From Xanthobacter agilis (lineage in GTDB: Bacteria; Pseudomonadota; Alphaproteobacteria; Rhizobiales; Xanthobacteraceae), in the NCBI RefSeq assembly GCF_021730435.1, contig NZ_JABWGX010000022.1, positions 19,678 through 83,677 on the forward strand: DNA of 64,000 bases, read 5' to 3'. The position numbers and the translations under genes were made by a program. The notes beneath the pieces are model-generated. The model saw nothing but the letters and a program-made list of their open reading frames with translations. It ran no database searches and had not been told where the DNA came from. Positions 46,470 through 56,232 of this stretch are shown in pieces (the first letter of the stretch is position 1; each line of letters begins with the position of its first letter).

Positions 46470-47269
46470 TGGAACAGGACAAGCTGCGCACCCGCGTGCT
46501 CATCGCCGGCTGGACCACCTTCGTGGTGCTGCTCGTCTACCTTCCCATCGCCTGCGTGGCGCTGGCGAGCTTCACCAAGGCCCGCTATTTCGCCTTCCCC
46601 GTCCGCGCCTTTTCGACCGAATGGTGGGAAAAGACCGCCGATTCCATCGAAATCTCGATGATCGTGCAAAATTCGCTGCTGGTGGCGGCGGTGGTCACGG
46701 TGTTTTCGGTGGTCATCGCCTTCTTCGGCGCGCTGGCCTTCGCCCGCTACGACTGGACGGGACGGCGCCTCTACCAGAAGCTCATCCTGCTGCCGGTGTT
46801 CTTTCCGCAGCCGGTGCTGGGCCTCGCCCTGCTGCTGGCCTATTCGGCGCTCGGCATCAGCACCTCGTGGATGACCGCCGTGTTCGCCCACATGGTCTGG
46901 ATCGTGCCGGTGGTGACCCTCATCATCGCCATCAAGGTCTATGGCTTCGACCCCACGCTGGAAGAAGCCGCCTTCGACCTCGGCGCCTCCCGCCTCAAGG
47001 TGATGACCCATGTGACCCTGCCGCTGCTGTGGCCGGGCATCTGGTCGGGGGCGCTGTTCGCCTTCCTGCTGTCCTGGGGCAACTTCCCGCTCTCGCTCTA
47101 CACCGCGGGCGCCGATTCCACCGTGCCGAAGTGGCTCTATGCCAAGATGGTGGCGGGCTACACGCCCATGGTTCCCGCGCTCGGCACCATGGCGACGCTG
47201 GCGGCGGCCGCGGTGCTGCTGGGCGGGGGCCTTGTCGGCCTGATCATGAAGAAGGCGCGGGCGGCATGA
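46469..47269 (+). CDS. ABC transporter permease, PotC-type
   Basis: A 266-residue permease with six predicted helices and an EAA loop (EEAAFDLGASRLKVMTHVTLPLLWPG). It pairs with the PotB-type permease. It overlaps the regulator gene by 4 bp, so regulator and transporter are coupled. Confidence 0.93.
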   Translation: MEQDKLRTRVLIAGWTTFVVLLVYLPIACVALASFTKARYFAFPVRAFSTEWWEKTADSIEISMIVQNSLLVAAVVTVFSVVIAFFGALAFARYDWTGRRLYQKLILLPVFFPQPVLGLALLLAYSALGISTSWMTAVFAHMVWIVPVVTLIIAIKVYGFDPTLEEAAFDLGASRLKVMTHVTLPLLWPGIWSGALFAFLLSWGNFPLSLYTAGADSTVPKWLYAKMVAGYTPMVPALGTMATLAAAAVLLGGGLVGLIMKKARAA

Positions 47270-48099
47270 GCACGGATGACCTGAACGAGGCCCAGGATGC
47301 GCCGGAGGTGGGGGAACGCGCCCGCCTCTCCAAGACCGCGCGGCACGAACGCATCGTGCGCGAGCTGATGGCCTCCTCCACCCTGCGGGTGTCGGAACTG
47401 GCGGCGGAGCTCAATGTTTCCACCGAGACCATAAGACGCGACCTGTTCGAGCTCAACGAGAAGGGGCTCATCAACCGCACCTATGGCGGTGCCGTGCGCC
47501 CATTGGGCAGCGAGCCCGCGGTCAGCGAGCGCCATACCCTGATGGTGTCCGAGCGGGAGGCAATCGCCGCCACGGCGGTGAAGTTCATCAAGCCCAACGA
47601 GGTGGTGGCCATCGGCGCCGGCGCCACCACCACCCATGTGGCCCGGCGCATGGCGGCCGAGTGCCGGGACGTGACCGTCATCACCCATTCGTTTTCGGTG
47701 GCGACGGTGCTCGCGGCCAATCCCACCCTCACCGTCATCATGTGCCCCGGCCGCTACAACGGGCGCGAGGGCATGATGGTGGGCTCCGAGACCATCGAGT
47801 TCCTGCAATCCTACAACGCCAACTGGGCCATCCTGGGAGCCAGCGGCATCACCACCGAGGGCCTGAGCGAGGCCGAGCCCGGCGCCGCCTCGGTCTACAA
47901 GACCATGATGCTGCGCGCGGTGGAAACCCTGGTGGTGGCCGACCACACCAAATTTTCCCAGCAGGCGCTCGCCATCTGGGGCCGCTGGCACGACATCAAG
48001 CGCCTCGTCACCGACGCGCCGCCGCCGCCCGCCATCGCCCGCGCCATGGACCGGGCGCGGGTGGAACTGGTGATCGCCAGAAAGCGGGGCGACCAATGA
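47266..48099 (+). CDS. DeoR-family transcriptional regulator
   Basis: A 277-residue regulator. The N-terminal helix-turn-helix (LRVSELAAELNVSTETIRRDLFELNEKGLINRTYGGA in outline, about 42-80) is the DeoR signature. The C-terminal sensor domain (about 95-255) has the phosphosugar-isomerase-like fold with AIGAGATTTHVARR. Members usually sense a phosphorylated metabolite, which fits a pathway with a kinase step. It may control its own operon and the divergent SDR gene. Confidence 0.92.
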   Translation: MSTDDLNEAQDAPEVGERARLSKTARHERIVRELMASSTLRVSELAAELNVSTETIRRDLFELNEKGLINRTYGGAVRPLGSEPAVSERHTLMVSEREAIAATAVKFIKPNEVVAIGAGATTTHVARRMAAECRDVTVITHSFSVATVLAANPTLTVIMCPGRYNGREGMMVGSETIEFLQSYNANWAILGASGITTEGLSEAEPGAASVYKTMMLRAVETLVVADHTKFSQQALAIWGRWHDIKRLVTDAPPPPAIARAMDRARVELVIARKRGDQ

Positions 48100-48800
48100 C
48101 GGCAAGCTGGAAGACGCGCCACCGCTCCCTCTATTACGCCACCGCGCCGGAGCCGGACGATCCCGAAATCGTGCCCGGCGCCACCGCGCTCCTCGTCATC
48201 GACGTGCAGAACACCTATCTGGAGCGCCCGGCGCGGGCGGGCCTGTCGCCGGCCGAGCAGGCCCATTTCGATGCCTGGACGCCGTTCCACGCCCGCATGG
48301 CGGATGTGGTGATCCCCAACATCGCCGACGCGCTCTCGACCTTCCGCGCCAGGGGCATGGAGGTGCTGCACGCCCGCATCGCCTGCGCCACCCGCGACGG
48401 GCGCGAGCGCTCGCTGAGCCAGAAGAAGCCCGGCTTCAACAATTTGTTGCTGCCGAAGGACGATGACGCCAGCCAGATCGTCGCGGCGGTGGCGCCGCGG
48501 GGTGACGAGATCGTGGTGACCAAGACCACGGATTCGGCCCTCACCGGCACCAACCTGCGCCTCATGCTGCACAATCTCGGCATCCGCACGGTGGTATGCG
48601 CCGGCATCTTCACCGACCAATGCGTCGCCTCCACCGTCCGCAGCCTCGCGGACGAGAGCTTCGATGTGATCGTGTTGGAGGATTGCTGCGCCGCCGCCAC
48701 CATGGCGCTGCACGACGCCGAGCTTGAGATCATCAACATGATCTATTGCAACGTGATCGACCTGAACGCGTTCAAGGCCTTGCTGAACAAGCGGTCTTGA
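48096..48800 (+). CDS. Isochorismatase-family cysteine hydrolase
   Basis: A 234-residue hydrolase. The catalytic triad is visible as Asp36 (LLVIDVQNTY), Lys143 (VVTKTTDSAL) and Cys176 (FTDQCVAST). Members cleave amides, ureides or isochorismate; the substrate is unknown, and an amide or ureido compound is more likely here than isochorismate given the transporter context. It overlaps the regulator gene by 4 bp. Confidence 0.9.
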   Translation: MTASWKTRHRSLYYATAPEPDDPEIVPGATALLVIDVQNTYLERPARAGLSPAEQAHFDAWTPFHARMADVVIPNIADALSTFRARGMEVLHARIACATRDGRERSLSQKKPGFNNLLLPKDDDASQIVAAVAPRGDEIVVTKTTDSALTGTNLRLMLHNLGIRTVVCAGIFTDQCVASTVRSLADESFDVIVLEDCCAAATMALHDAELEIINMIYCNVIDLNAFKALLNKRS

Positions 48801-48812
48801 GGGAGGACTCGA

Positions 48813-49796
48813 GTGCTCTACGACGACGATTTCCTGAAAAGGCTCGAAGCCGGCGTGCGCGGCGCCCTGCCCCGCTGGGGCCTGGGCTGCGATGCGGATG
48901 TGAAGCTGCTCACCATTTCCGAGAACGCCACCTTCCGCGTCACCGACACGGCGGCCGGGCCGCTGGTGTTCCGCGTCCATCGGCCCGGCTACCACAGCCG
49001 CGACGAGATCACCTCGGAACTCGCCTGGATCGCGGCCCTCAGGGCGGACCACGTCATCACCACGCCGCGCCCCATTCCGCTGACGGATGGCGCTCTGATC
49101 GCCGACATCGACGATGGAGGCACCACCCGCCATGTGGTGGCGTTCGAGTTCCTCCATGGCCGCGAGCCGGCGGAGGGCGAGGATCTGGTGGGCTGGTTCC
49201 GCCAGCTCGGCGCCATCCATGCGCGCCTCCATGCCCATGCCCGCGCCTGGGCCCGGCCCGAGGGCTTCACCCGCAAGGTCTGGAATTTCGACACCACCCT
49301 CGGCGACACGCCCCATTGGGGCGACTTCCGCGCCAGCCTTGGCCTTGACGCCACCGGCCGCGCCCGGCTGGAGCGCACCGCCGCGCTGCTCCAGGAGAAG
49401 CTGCGGCCGCTCTCGCAGGCGGACAGCTTCGGCCTGGTGCACGCGGATCTGCGGCTCGCCAATTTGCTGGTGGACGGGGACCGGCTGGCGCTGATCGATT
49501 TCGACGATTGCGGCTTCTCCTGGTTCCTATTCGATTTCGCCGCCGCCATCTCGTTCCTGGAGCACGAGCCCTATGTCCCGGCCCTCAAGGCCGCCTGGAT
49601 GGAGGGCTACCGCACGCAGGCGCCGCTGCCGGCGGACGCCAGCGACCAGATCGACCTGTTCGTGATGCTGCGGCGCATCCAGCTCACCGCCTGGGTGGCC
49701 TCCCACGCGGAAACACCGACGGGGCAGGCCATGGGCATTGCCTACACGCAAGGCACGCTGGCCCTGGCCGATGCCTTCCTCGCCCGCCACGGCTGA
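48813..49796 (+). CDS. APH/choline-kinase-type small-molecule kinase
   Basis: A 327-residue phosphotransferase of the aminoglycoside/choline/homoserine kinase fold. The catalytic loop is HADLRLANLL (His210, Asp212, Asn217) and the metal-binding Asp229 is in LIDFDDCGF. It is similar in layout to hydroxylysine kinase and choline/ethanolamine-type kinases. Paired with the phospholyase-like gene 42 bp downstream it should phosphorylate a hydroxyl group of an amino alcohol or hydroxy-amino acid. The start is GTG after GGGAGGA. Confidence 0.85.
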   Translation: MLYDDDFLKRLEAGVRGALPRWGLGCDADVKLLTISENATFRVTDTAAGPLVFRVHRPGYHSRDEITSELAWIAALRADHVITTPRPIPLTDGALIADIDDGGTTRHVVAFEFLHGREPAEGEDLVGWFRQLGAIHARLHAHARAWARPEGFTRKVWNFDTTLGDTPHWGDFRASLGLDATGRARLERTAALLQEKLRPLSQADSFGLVHADLRLANLLVDGDRLALIDFDDCGFSWFLFDFAAAISFLEHEPYVPALKAAWMEGYRTQAPLPADASDQIDLFVMLRRIQLTAWVASHAETPTGQAMGIAYTQGTLALADAFLARHG

Positions 49797-49838
49797 TCGG
49801 CCCTTGCGGCCGGAACACACGACAGAATAGGTGCACCC

Positions 49839-51176
49839 ATGGGCCAGACGGCTCGCGCGAAAAAGCAGATCCTCGCCCTCAACGCCTTCCCCGCCGATGG
49901 CGGCGCCGCGCTCGCCGATGACGTGGCGGCGCTGGTCGCCCGCCGGCGCAAAAGCTTCGGCGCCACCTCGGTGCTGTTCTACGAGGCGCCGCTGCATATC
50001 GTCGGCGCCAAGGGCGCGGACATCTTCACGGCGGACGGTCGTACCTATCTCGACCTCTACAACAACGTCCCCTCGGTGGGGCATTGTCACCCCAAGGTGG
50101 TGGAGGCAGTCGCCCGCCAGATGGGGCGCTACAACACCCACACCCGTTATCTGTTCGACGAGGTGCACGACTATGCGGAGCGGCTGCTGGCGCATTTCCC
50201 CGCCCCGCTCACCAATGTCGCCTTCACCTGCACCGGCTCGGAGAGCAATGACCTCGCCTTGCGCCTGATCCGCGGCGCCACCGGGGGCATGGGCATCGTC
50301 GTCACCGACACCGCGTATCACGGCAACACCACCGCGGTGACCGAGGTTTCCCCCTCCTCCTACAAGACCGGCGCGCCGCCGGCTCATGTGCGCACCGTGC
50401 CGCCGCCCCACCCGCGCCACTACGGTGCCGACGTGGGCAAAGGCTTCGCCGCCGCCATCACCGCCGCCGCCAAGGCCATGGCGGACGAGGGCATCCCCTT
50501 CGCCGGCCTGCTGGTGGACACCATCTTTTCCTCCGACGGCGTGTATGCCGATCCGCCGGGCTTCCTTTCCGCGGCCTTCGACGCGGTGCGCGCGCTGGGC
50601 GGGCTGGTGATCGCGGACGAAGTGCAGCCGGGCTTCGCCCGCACCGGAACCCACATGTGGGGCTTCGCCCGCCACGGCGTGGTGCCGGACGTGGTGACCA
50701 TGGGCAAGCCCATGGGCAACGGCTTTCCCATGGGCGGGGTGGTGACGCGGCCGGAGCTGCTGACGCGCTTCGCCAACGAATTCGGCTATTTCAACACCTT
50801 CGGCGGCAATCCGGTGGCCAGCGCCGCCGGCCTCGCGGTGCTCGACGCCATCGCCGAGGACGGGCTGATGGAGAATGCTCGCGCCGTCGGCGCCCACATC
50901 GTCGGCCGGCTCGACGCCGCGCGCGGGCGTTGCGCCGCGCTCGGCGAGGTGCGGGGCGCCGGCCTTTATCTCGGGGTCGAGATCGTGGCGCGGGAGGATG
51001 GGGCGCCGGATCCGGCCGCGGCCTCCGCCCTCATCAACCGGCTTCGGGACAAGGGCATTCTCATCGGCGCGGCCGGCCCCCTCGGCCATGTGCTGAAGGT
51101 GCGCCCGCCCCTGTGCCTCACCCTGGAACAGGCGGACCGCTTCGCCGACGCGATGGAGGACATCCTTTCGGCTTAA
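49839..51176 (+). CDS. Class-III PLP enzyme, AGXT2L/phospholyase-like
   Basis: A 445-residue PLP enzyme. The PLP lysine is Lys290 ([16 protein letters not shown]) and the ring aspartate is Asp260 ([13 protein letters not shown]). The block from there through [20 protein letters not shown] matches, from memory, the AGXT2L1/AGXT2L2 subfamily, which are phospho-lyases for phosphoethanolamine and 5-phosphohydroxylysine, more closely than ordinary omega-transaminases. The kinase gene directly upstream supports such a role. Plain aminotransferase activity cannot be excluded. Confidence 0.85.
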   Translation: MGQTARAKKQILALNAFPADGGAALADDVAALVARRRKSFGATSVLFYEAPLHIVGAKGADIFTADGRTYLDLYNNVPSVGHCHPKVVEAVARQMGRYNTHTRYLFDEVHDYAERLLAHFPAPLTNVAFTCTGSESNDLALRLIRGATGGMGIVVTDTAYHGNTTAVTEVSPSSYKTGAPPAHVRTVPPPHPRHYGADVGKGFAAAITAAAKAMADEGIPFAGLLVDTIFSSDGVYADPPGFLSAAFDAVRALGGLVIADEVQPGFARTGTHMWGFARHGVVPDVVTMGKPMGNGFPMGGVVTRPELLTRFANEFGYFNTFGGNPVASAAGLAVLDAIAEDGLMENARAVGAHIVGRLDAARGRCAALGEVRGAGLYLGVEIVAREDGAPDPAAASALINRLRDKGILIGAAGPLGHVLKVRPPLCLTLEQADRFADAMEDILSA

Positions 51177-51286
51177 AAGGCCGAAGGGACCCGCCCTTTC
51201 CTGTGACCTGTCCCGGCCCTGCCGTGACAGCGCCGCAACCCTGGGCTATGGCCGTGCCCCCGAAACCTGAGCGTCGAGGAGCTGCC

Positions 51287-53683
51287 ATGGCCGCCCAGTC
51301 CCCTGCCCCAACCAAGGCCGGTGATGCCGAAACGATCGCCCGCATCATCGCCGGCGAGATCGGCGCCCGCCCGGCGCAGGTGAGCGCGGCGGTGGCCCTC
51401 ATGGATGAAGGCGCCACCGTGCCCTTCATCGCCCGGTACCGAAAGGAAGCCACCGGCGGCCTCGACGATACCCAACTGCGCACCCTGGACGAGCGCCTGT
51501 CCTACCTGCGCGAGCTGGAATCGCGCCGCGCCACGGTGCTCTCGTCCATCGAAGGCCAAGGCAAGCTCAGCGACGAGCTGAAGGGGAAAATCCTCGCCGT
51601 CGCCACCAAGGCCGAGCTGGAGGATCTCTACCTCCCCTACAAGCCCAAGCGGCGCACCAAGGCGGAGATCGCCCGCGAGAAGGGGCTCGGGCCGCTGGCC
51701 GAGTCCATCCTCGGCGACCGCAAGCAGGTGCCGGCGGAACTCGCCGCCCGGTTCCTCACCGATCAGGTGGCGGACGTGAAGGCGGCCCTCGACGGTGCCC
51801 GCGACATATTGGTGGAGACCTTCGCGGAGAATGCCGATCTGGTGGGTCGCTTGCGCACCTACATGAAGGGCAATGCCGTGCTCAAGGCCAAGGTGGCCGA
51901 GGGCAAGGAAGAGGCCGGGGCCAAGTTCCGCGACTATTTCGACCACACGGAGAAATGGGCCACCGCCCCCAGCCATCGGGTGCTCGCCATGCTGCGCGGG
52001 CGCAACGAGGAGATGCTCACCCTCGATCTGGTGGTGGACGAGGAGGCGACCGCCCCCATCAAGCCGGTGGAGCGCATCGTCGCCGAGGCCTATGACATCC
52101 CCCTCGCCAACGGGCGGCCCGCCGACGCCTTCCTGCTGGATGTGGCGCGCTGGGCGTGGCGGGTGAAGCTGTCGCTCCACCTCACCATCGACCTCATGGG
52201 CGAGCTGCGGGAGAAGGCGGAAGACGAGGCCATCCGCGTCTTCGCCCGCAATCTCAAGGATCTGCTGCTCGCCGCCCCGGCCGGATCACGCGCCACCATG
52301 GGGCTTGATCCCGGCATCCGCACCGGCGTGAAGGTGGCGGTGGTGGACGGCACCGGCAAAGTGCTCGCCACCTCCACCGTCTATCCGTTCCAGCCGCGCA
52401 ACGATGTGCAGGGGGCGAGCGCGGAGCTCGCGCGCCTGATCCGCCTGCACCAGGTGGAGCTGATCGCCATCGGCAACGGCACCGCCAGCCGCGAGACCGA
52501 CAAGCTCGCCGCCGACCTCATCGCCCTGCTGCCGCCGGACGCGGCGGGCAAGAAGCCGATCAAGGTGGTGGTCAGCGAGGCCGGCGCCTCGGTCTATTCC
52601 GCCTCCGCCACCGCCGCCGCCGAGATGCCCGACCTCGACGTGTCCCTGCGCGGCGCCGTCTCCATCGCGCGGCGGCTGCAGGACCCGCTGGCGGAACTGG
52701 TCAAGATCGAACCGAAATCCATCGGCGTCGGCCAATATCAGCACGACGTGGATCAGGCCCGGCTGGCCAAGGCCCTCGACGCGGTGGTGGAGGACGCGGT
52801 GAACGCGGTGGGCGTGGATCTCAACACCGCCTCCGCCTCCCTGCTCGCCCGCGTGTCGGGCCTGGGCGGTTCGCTGGCCGAGGCCATCGTGGCCCATCGC
52901 AACACGGTGGGGCCGTTCAAGACCCGCAAGGAATTGCTCAAGGTCTCCCGGCTCGGCCCGCGCACGTTCGAGCTGTCCGCCGGCTTCCTGCGCATCCCCG
53001 GCGGCGCCGAGCCGCTCGATGCCTCGGCCGTGCATCCGGAAGCCTATGACCTCGCCAAGAAGATCGTATCCGCCTGCGGGCGCGACGTGCGCGCGCTGAT
53101 GGGCGACAGCGCGGCCCTGAAGGCGCTGGACCCGCGCGCCTTCGCGGACGAACGCTTCGGCCTGCCCACCGTGCGCGACATCCTGAGCGAGCTGGAAAAG
53201 CCCGGCCGCGACCCGCGACCCGCCTTCAAGACCGCCGCCTTCGCCGAGGGCGTCAACGAGATGAGCGACCTGAAGCCCGGCATGGTGCTGGAAGGCACCG
53301 TGACCAATGTGGCCGCCTTCGGCGCCTTCGTGGATATCGGCGTGCACCAGGACGGGCTGGTCCATGTCTCCGCCCTTGCCGACCGGTTCGTGAAAGACCC
53401 CCACGAGGTGGTCAAGGCCGGCGATGTGGTGAAGGTGCGGGTGGTGGAGGTGGACGCGAAGCGCAAGCGCATCGCCCTCTCCATGCGCAAGGACGATGCC
53501 GGAGCCCGGCCCCAGGGCGGAGCCGGCACCGGCAGCAAGGGACAGGAGGGCCAAGGTCGCGCCGCCCCCGGTGGATCTGGCGCCGGACCCGCCGGCCGCG
53601 ATCCGCGCCGGGGCGCGGGCGGACGGGACCAGGGCGCGTTCGGCGCCGCGCTCGCCGACGCCCTGCGTCGCAAAGGAAAATAG
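51287..53683 (+). CDS. tex: Tex-family RNA-binding transcription factor
   Basis: A 798-residue Tex protein. The N-terminal helical domain, a YqgF-like fold ([21 protein letters not shown] in outline), helix-hairpin-helix repeats ([20 protein letters not shown]) and an S1 domain ([26 protein letters not shown]) appear in order. A Gly/Arg-rich tail of about 60 residues follows. Tex is a nucleic-acid-binding protein linked to transcription. The ATG at 51287 follows GAGGA. It stands alone. Confidence 0.95.
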   Translation: MAAQSPAPTKAGDAETIARIIAGEIGARPAQVSAAVALMDEGATVPFIARYRKEATGGLDDTQLRTLDERLSYLRELESRRATVLSSIEGQGKLSDELKGKILAVATKAELEDLYLPYKPKRRTKAEIAREKGLGPLAESILGDRKQVPAELAARFLTDQVADVKAALDGARDILVETFAENADLVGRLRTYMKGNAVLKAKVAEGKEEAGAKFRDYFDHTEKWATAPSHRVLAMLRGRNEEMLTLDLVVDEEATAPIKPVERIVAEAYDIPLANGRPADAFLLDVARWAWRVKLSLHLTIDLMGELREKAEDEAIRVFARNLKDLLLAAPAGSRATMGLDPGIRTGVKVAVVDGTGKVLATSTVYPFQPRNDVQGASAELARLIRLHQVELIAIGNGTASRETDKLAADLIALLPPDAAGKKPIKVVVSEAGASVYSASATAAAEMPDLDVSLRGAVSIARRLQDPLAELVKIEPKSIGVGQYQHDVDQARLAKALDAVVEDAVNAVGVDLNTASASLLARVSGLGGSLAEAIVAHRNTVGPFKTRKELLKVSRLGPRTFELSAGFLRIPGGAEPLDASAVHPEAYDLAKKIVSACGRDVRALMGDSAALKALDPRAFADERFGLPTVRDILSELEKPGRDPRPAFKTAAFAEGVNEMSDLKPGMVLEGTVTNVAAFGAFVDIGVHQDGLVHVSALADRFVKDPHEVVKAGDVVKVRVVEVDAKRKRIALSMRKDDAGARPQGGAGTGSKGQEGQGRAAPGGSGAGPAGRDPRRGAGGRDQGAFGAALADALRRKGK

Positions 53684-54382
53684 CGCCACGGCCCGCGCGC
53701 ATGCCGCGCGGGCTCAAGCTCGCCCCGACCACGCGCGCCAGCACCGGGGCATCTTCAAGCGGCGCGCGGCCCGGTTCTCGCACGGACAAGGCACCGGGGC
53801 TCCACCGGCACGGCTTCACATGCACGCGGACCCGAAAGGTCTGCGCGCGCCCTCCATCCTCGGCCGGCGCGAGCGCGGCGCGCGCCTGTGACCCGCGACG
53901 GCGCCCTTGGCCGCCCCCGTGGCGGATCGGGCGGCAACGGCCGACAAGAAACCCGATCCGTCGAGACGACGCTCACACGGCCCAGTCCGCTCGCCCGAAG
54001 CGCGTCCAGCAAAGCGTGAAGCGGTTTGCGGAGGGAATTGCAAACGAACGAAACGTTGGAGCATGTCAGGTGAACACGGGTTCGCCTGACATGCTCCAAC
54101 GCCCCGCACACGGAGGTCCGCGCCACGGCGCGTGAGGAAACCCACGGCCCCTCACAGAAGACCTGGGCCAATAGACCTGGGCCGATGGCCGCCCGAGCCT
54201 GCCCTGGCGCGGATCGGGAACATAATACCTCCTTTGCGTCATGGAAAAGCCCACCGCCGCGCAAGTGGTCGATGGGCGTTATTTCACGACAGACGCTGAC
54301 CGGTGATGAATCACCCAGACCCATCAGCCCCAACTCGTGGGCCACAAGACCGGGAGACGGCGCCCGCTCGCGGCGTAAAGCC
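53684..54382. other. 699-bp region without a supported gene
   Basis: Open frames on both strands have no recognisable product and mostly reflect GC bias. The segment 54030-54060 (GGAATTGCAAACGAACG) is less GC-rich and leads into a strong palindrome at 54054-54101. GACCTGGGCC occurs twice near 54160-54182. Confidence 0.5.
54054..54101. repeat. 22-bp inverted repeat, strong stem-loop
   Basis: The arms 54054-54075 and 54080-54101 (core GGAGCATGTCAGG and CCTGACATGCTCC) pair at 21 of 22 positions around a 4-base loop. No T run follows. It may be a repetitive palindromic element or a small mobile relic. Confidence 0.8.
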
Positions 54383-54679
54383 TCAGCGGCTAGCGGAGAC
54401 TTTGGCGTAGCGGGGCACGAGGCGGGTCAGCACCCGGCGACCGCGCGGCGGCTCCTCGCCCTCGCTCATGAGCATGACGGCGAAGCCCATCTGCACGCTG
54501 CCGAAGGTCACGCCGAGGCCGAAGGTGAGCAGGACCAGCGCCAGCAGGCCATCCTCCGAGGTGGTCGTGAGCGTGCCGATTCCGGCCACATCGAACGCCA
54601 CCATGGCTCCCACCAGCACCACCGCCAGCGAGACGCCGATCACCGCATGAGTCACAAGAAACCTGACGAGAAAAGGCAT
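54383..54679 (-). CDS. Small integral membrane protein, unknown function
   Basis: A 98-residue protein with three hydrophobic stretches (about 4-27, 43-60 and 62-79: THAVIGVSLAVVLVGAMVAF, LLALVLLTFGLGVTFGSVQ) and a basic C-terminus. The start at 54679 (MPFLVRFLVTHAV) is preferred over an upstream ATG because the hydrophobic part begins there. Similar small proteins are common in Hyphomicrobiales, with no known role. Confidence 0.65.
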   Translation of the reverse strand: MPFLVRFLVTHAVIGVSLAVVLVGAMVAFDVAGIGTLTTTSEDGLLALVLLTFGLGVTFGSVQMGFAVMLMSEGEEPPRGRRVLTRLVPRYAKVSASR

Positions 54680-54941
54680 CGTCCCTGCCCCTGTTCCGCG
54701 CCCCACCCGGTCCCCGAAGGGATCGTTTCATCGTCTGCAAGCGCAACTAGAAGCATTATGTTCTCACGGGTGCGCCCGGTACGCAAGGGCGCCGGTCCGC
54801 CACGACGTCGCAGCGGAAAGACCGCTTGATCCGGCGCAAGGCGCGGCCGACAGTGGGCGCAGATGGTGGCAACAGGCGCGGGCCCCTCGGGTGCCGGAGC
54901 CGGCGAGCCGTCACCGCGCCCGCCGAATGAGGAGAAACGTC

Positions 54942-55385
54942 ATGGGTACACTCGCCAAGTCCAATCGCCTCGTGGTTGTGGCCGATGGCGCCAAGGCGCT
55001 GCTGCTCGCCGATACCGGCATCCCGCCCGAGCCCAAGCTCGCGGTGGTGGAGACGGTGGTGGAGCCCCATGACACCACCGCCGCCCAGGGCACCGAACGT
55101 CCCGGCCGGGTGCACGAATCGGCCGGCGTCTCGCGCAGCGCGGTGGAGGAGACCGATTTCCACACCGCGGCGGAGATCGCCTTCCTGAAGCGCCTGGCGG
55201 CGCGGGTGGATGCCCTGGTGAGCGCCGGCGAGGTGCGCCGCCTGCTGCTCGTGGCTCCGCCCAAGGCCCTCGGCACCTTGCGTGACGCCTTGGGGGTGCA
55301 GGCGCGGGGCCTCGTCGACGGCGAGCTGGCCAAGGATTTGGTGAAGCTGCCGGTGGACGAGATCGCCCGCCACATCGCCACCTGA
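54942..55385 (+). CDS. Host-attachment-protein family (HAP) protein
   Basis: A 147-residue cytoplasmic protein resembling the 'protein required for attachment to host cells' family, with VVVADGAKALLL at the start, a Gly-Arg-HESAG loop, and LLLVAPPKALGTLRDALG plus DLVKLPVDEIARHI near the end. Despite the name its biochemistry is unknown; the fold resembles the archaeal release factor/eRF1 middle domain. A GGAGAA site supports the start. Confidence 0.85.
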   Translation: MGTLAKSNRLVVVADGAKALLLADTGIPPEPKLAVVETVVEPHDTTAAQGTERPGRVHESAGVSRSAVEETDFHTAAEIAFLKRLAARVDALVSAGEVRRLLLVAPPKALGTLRDALGVQARGLVDGELAKDLVKLPVDEIARHIAT

Positions 55386-55432
55386 CCGCCGGCCACGCGA
55401 GAAACGGCGTGCTATGCTCCCCGTCTCCGGAG

Positions 55433-55942
55433 ATGGGGAGCGCGCCCTTGCCATCAGACCCGCAACGCCCGTCCGGCCGCGCCCTGCCGCGGCTCGCGGC
55501 CTGTCTCGCCCTGGTCGGCAGCGTCGCGGTCGTGGGTGGCGCCGTGACGGCGCCCGCCATCCCCGGATGGTATGCCGGGCTCGTCAAGCCCGCCTGGACC
55601 CCGCCCAATGGGGTCTTTCCGGTCGCCTGGACCCTTCTCTATATCCTGATGGCGCTTACCCTGTGGCGGCTGTGGAACGCGCCGCCGACCCCGGCGCGGC
55701 GAACCGCCATCGGCCTGTTCCTGCTCCAACTGGCGCTCAATGCCATGTGGTCGCCGGTTTTCTTCGGGCTTCATGCGCCGGTGGCGGGCTTCGCCGTCAT
55801 CCTGGCCCTGCTCGTGGCCCTCATCCTCGCGCTCCGGGCGGCGTTCGCGGTGGACCGGCCGGCGGGCGCGCTGCTGCTGCCCTATCTGTTCTGGGTATGC
55901 TACGCCTCAAGCCTCAACGGGGCGATCGTCGCCCTCAATTGA
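55433..55942 (+). CDS. tspO: TspO/MBR-family membrane protein
   Basis: A 169-residue tryptophan-rich sensory protein with five transmembrane helices. PGWYAGLVKPAWTPPNGVFPVAWTLLY in outline is the family hallmark, with later NAMWSPVFFGLH. TspO binds porphyrins and influences tetrapyrrole metabolism and oxygen responses in Rhodobacter. The start is uncertain: ATG 55433, or TTG 55448 with GGGGAG upstream. The frame also opens at GTG 55409. Confidence 0.9.
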   Translation: MGSAPLPSDPQRPSGRALPRLAACLALVGSVAVVGGAVTAPAIPGWYAGLVKPAWTPPNGVFPVAWTLLYILMALTLWRLWNAPPTPARRTAIGLFLLQLALNAMWSPVFFGLHAPVAGFAVILALLVALILALRAAFAVDRPAGALLLPYLFWVCYASSLNGAIVALN

Positions 55943-56000
55943 CGTCGGGCGCGCCCCGCGCCGGGCGGCGGATGACCGGAGGGATGGGAGGCCGGCTGTC

Positions 56001-56195
56001 ATGCTGCAATGGTCCATGTCCGTCTTCATCCCCCTGGCACTGGCGATCGTGGCGGTGATCCTGGGGCTCGGTCTCTTCAACCTTGCATCCGGCGGCTCGC
56101 CGCGCCGCGCGCAGACGCTCATGCGGCTGCGGGTGCTGGCCCAATTGGTGGCCGTCGCCCTGGTGGCGGCCACGGTGTTCGCCCTGCACCGCTGA
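56001..56195 (+). CDS. HIG1-domain small membrane protein
   Basis: A 64-residue protein with two transmembrane helices joined by a short basic loop (GGSPRRAQTLMRLRV), the HIG1 pattern seen in proteins associated with cytochrome c oxidase in mitochondria and alphaproteobacteria. The ATG at 56001 begins the hydrophobic part. It lies between tspO and the adenosyltransferase gene. Confidence 0.8.
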   Translation: MLQWSMSVFIPLALAIVAVILGLGLFNLASGGSPRRAQTLMRLRVLAQLVAVALVAATVFALHR

Positions 56196-56232
56196 TCCGC
56201 GCTCCTTCAACTCCCCCTCAAGAGGCAGGCCC

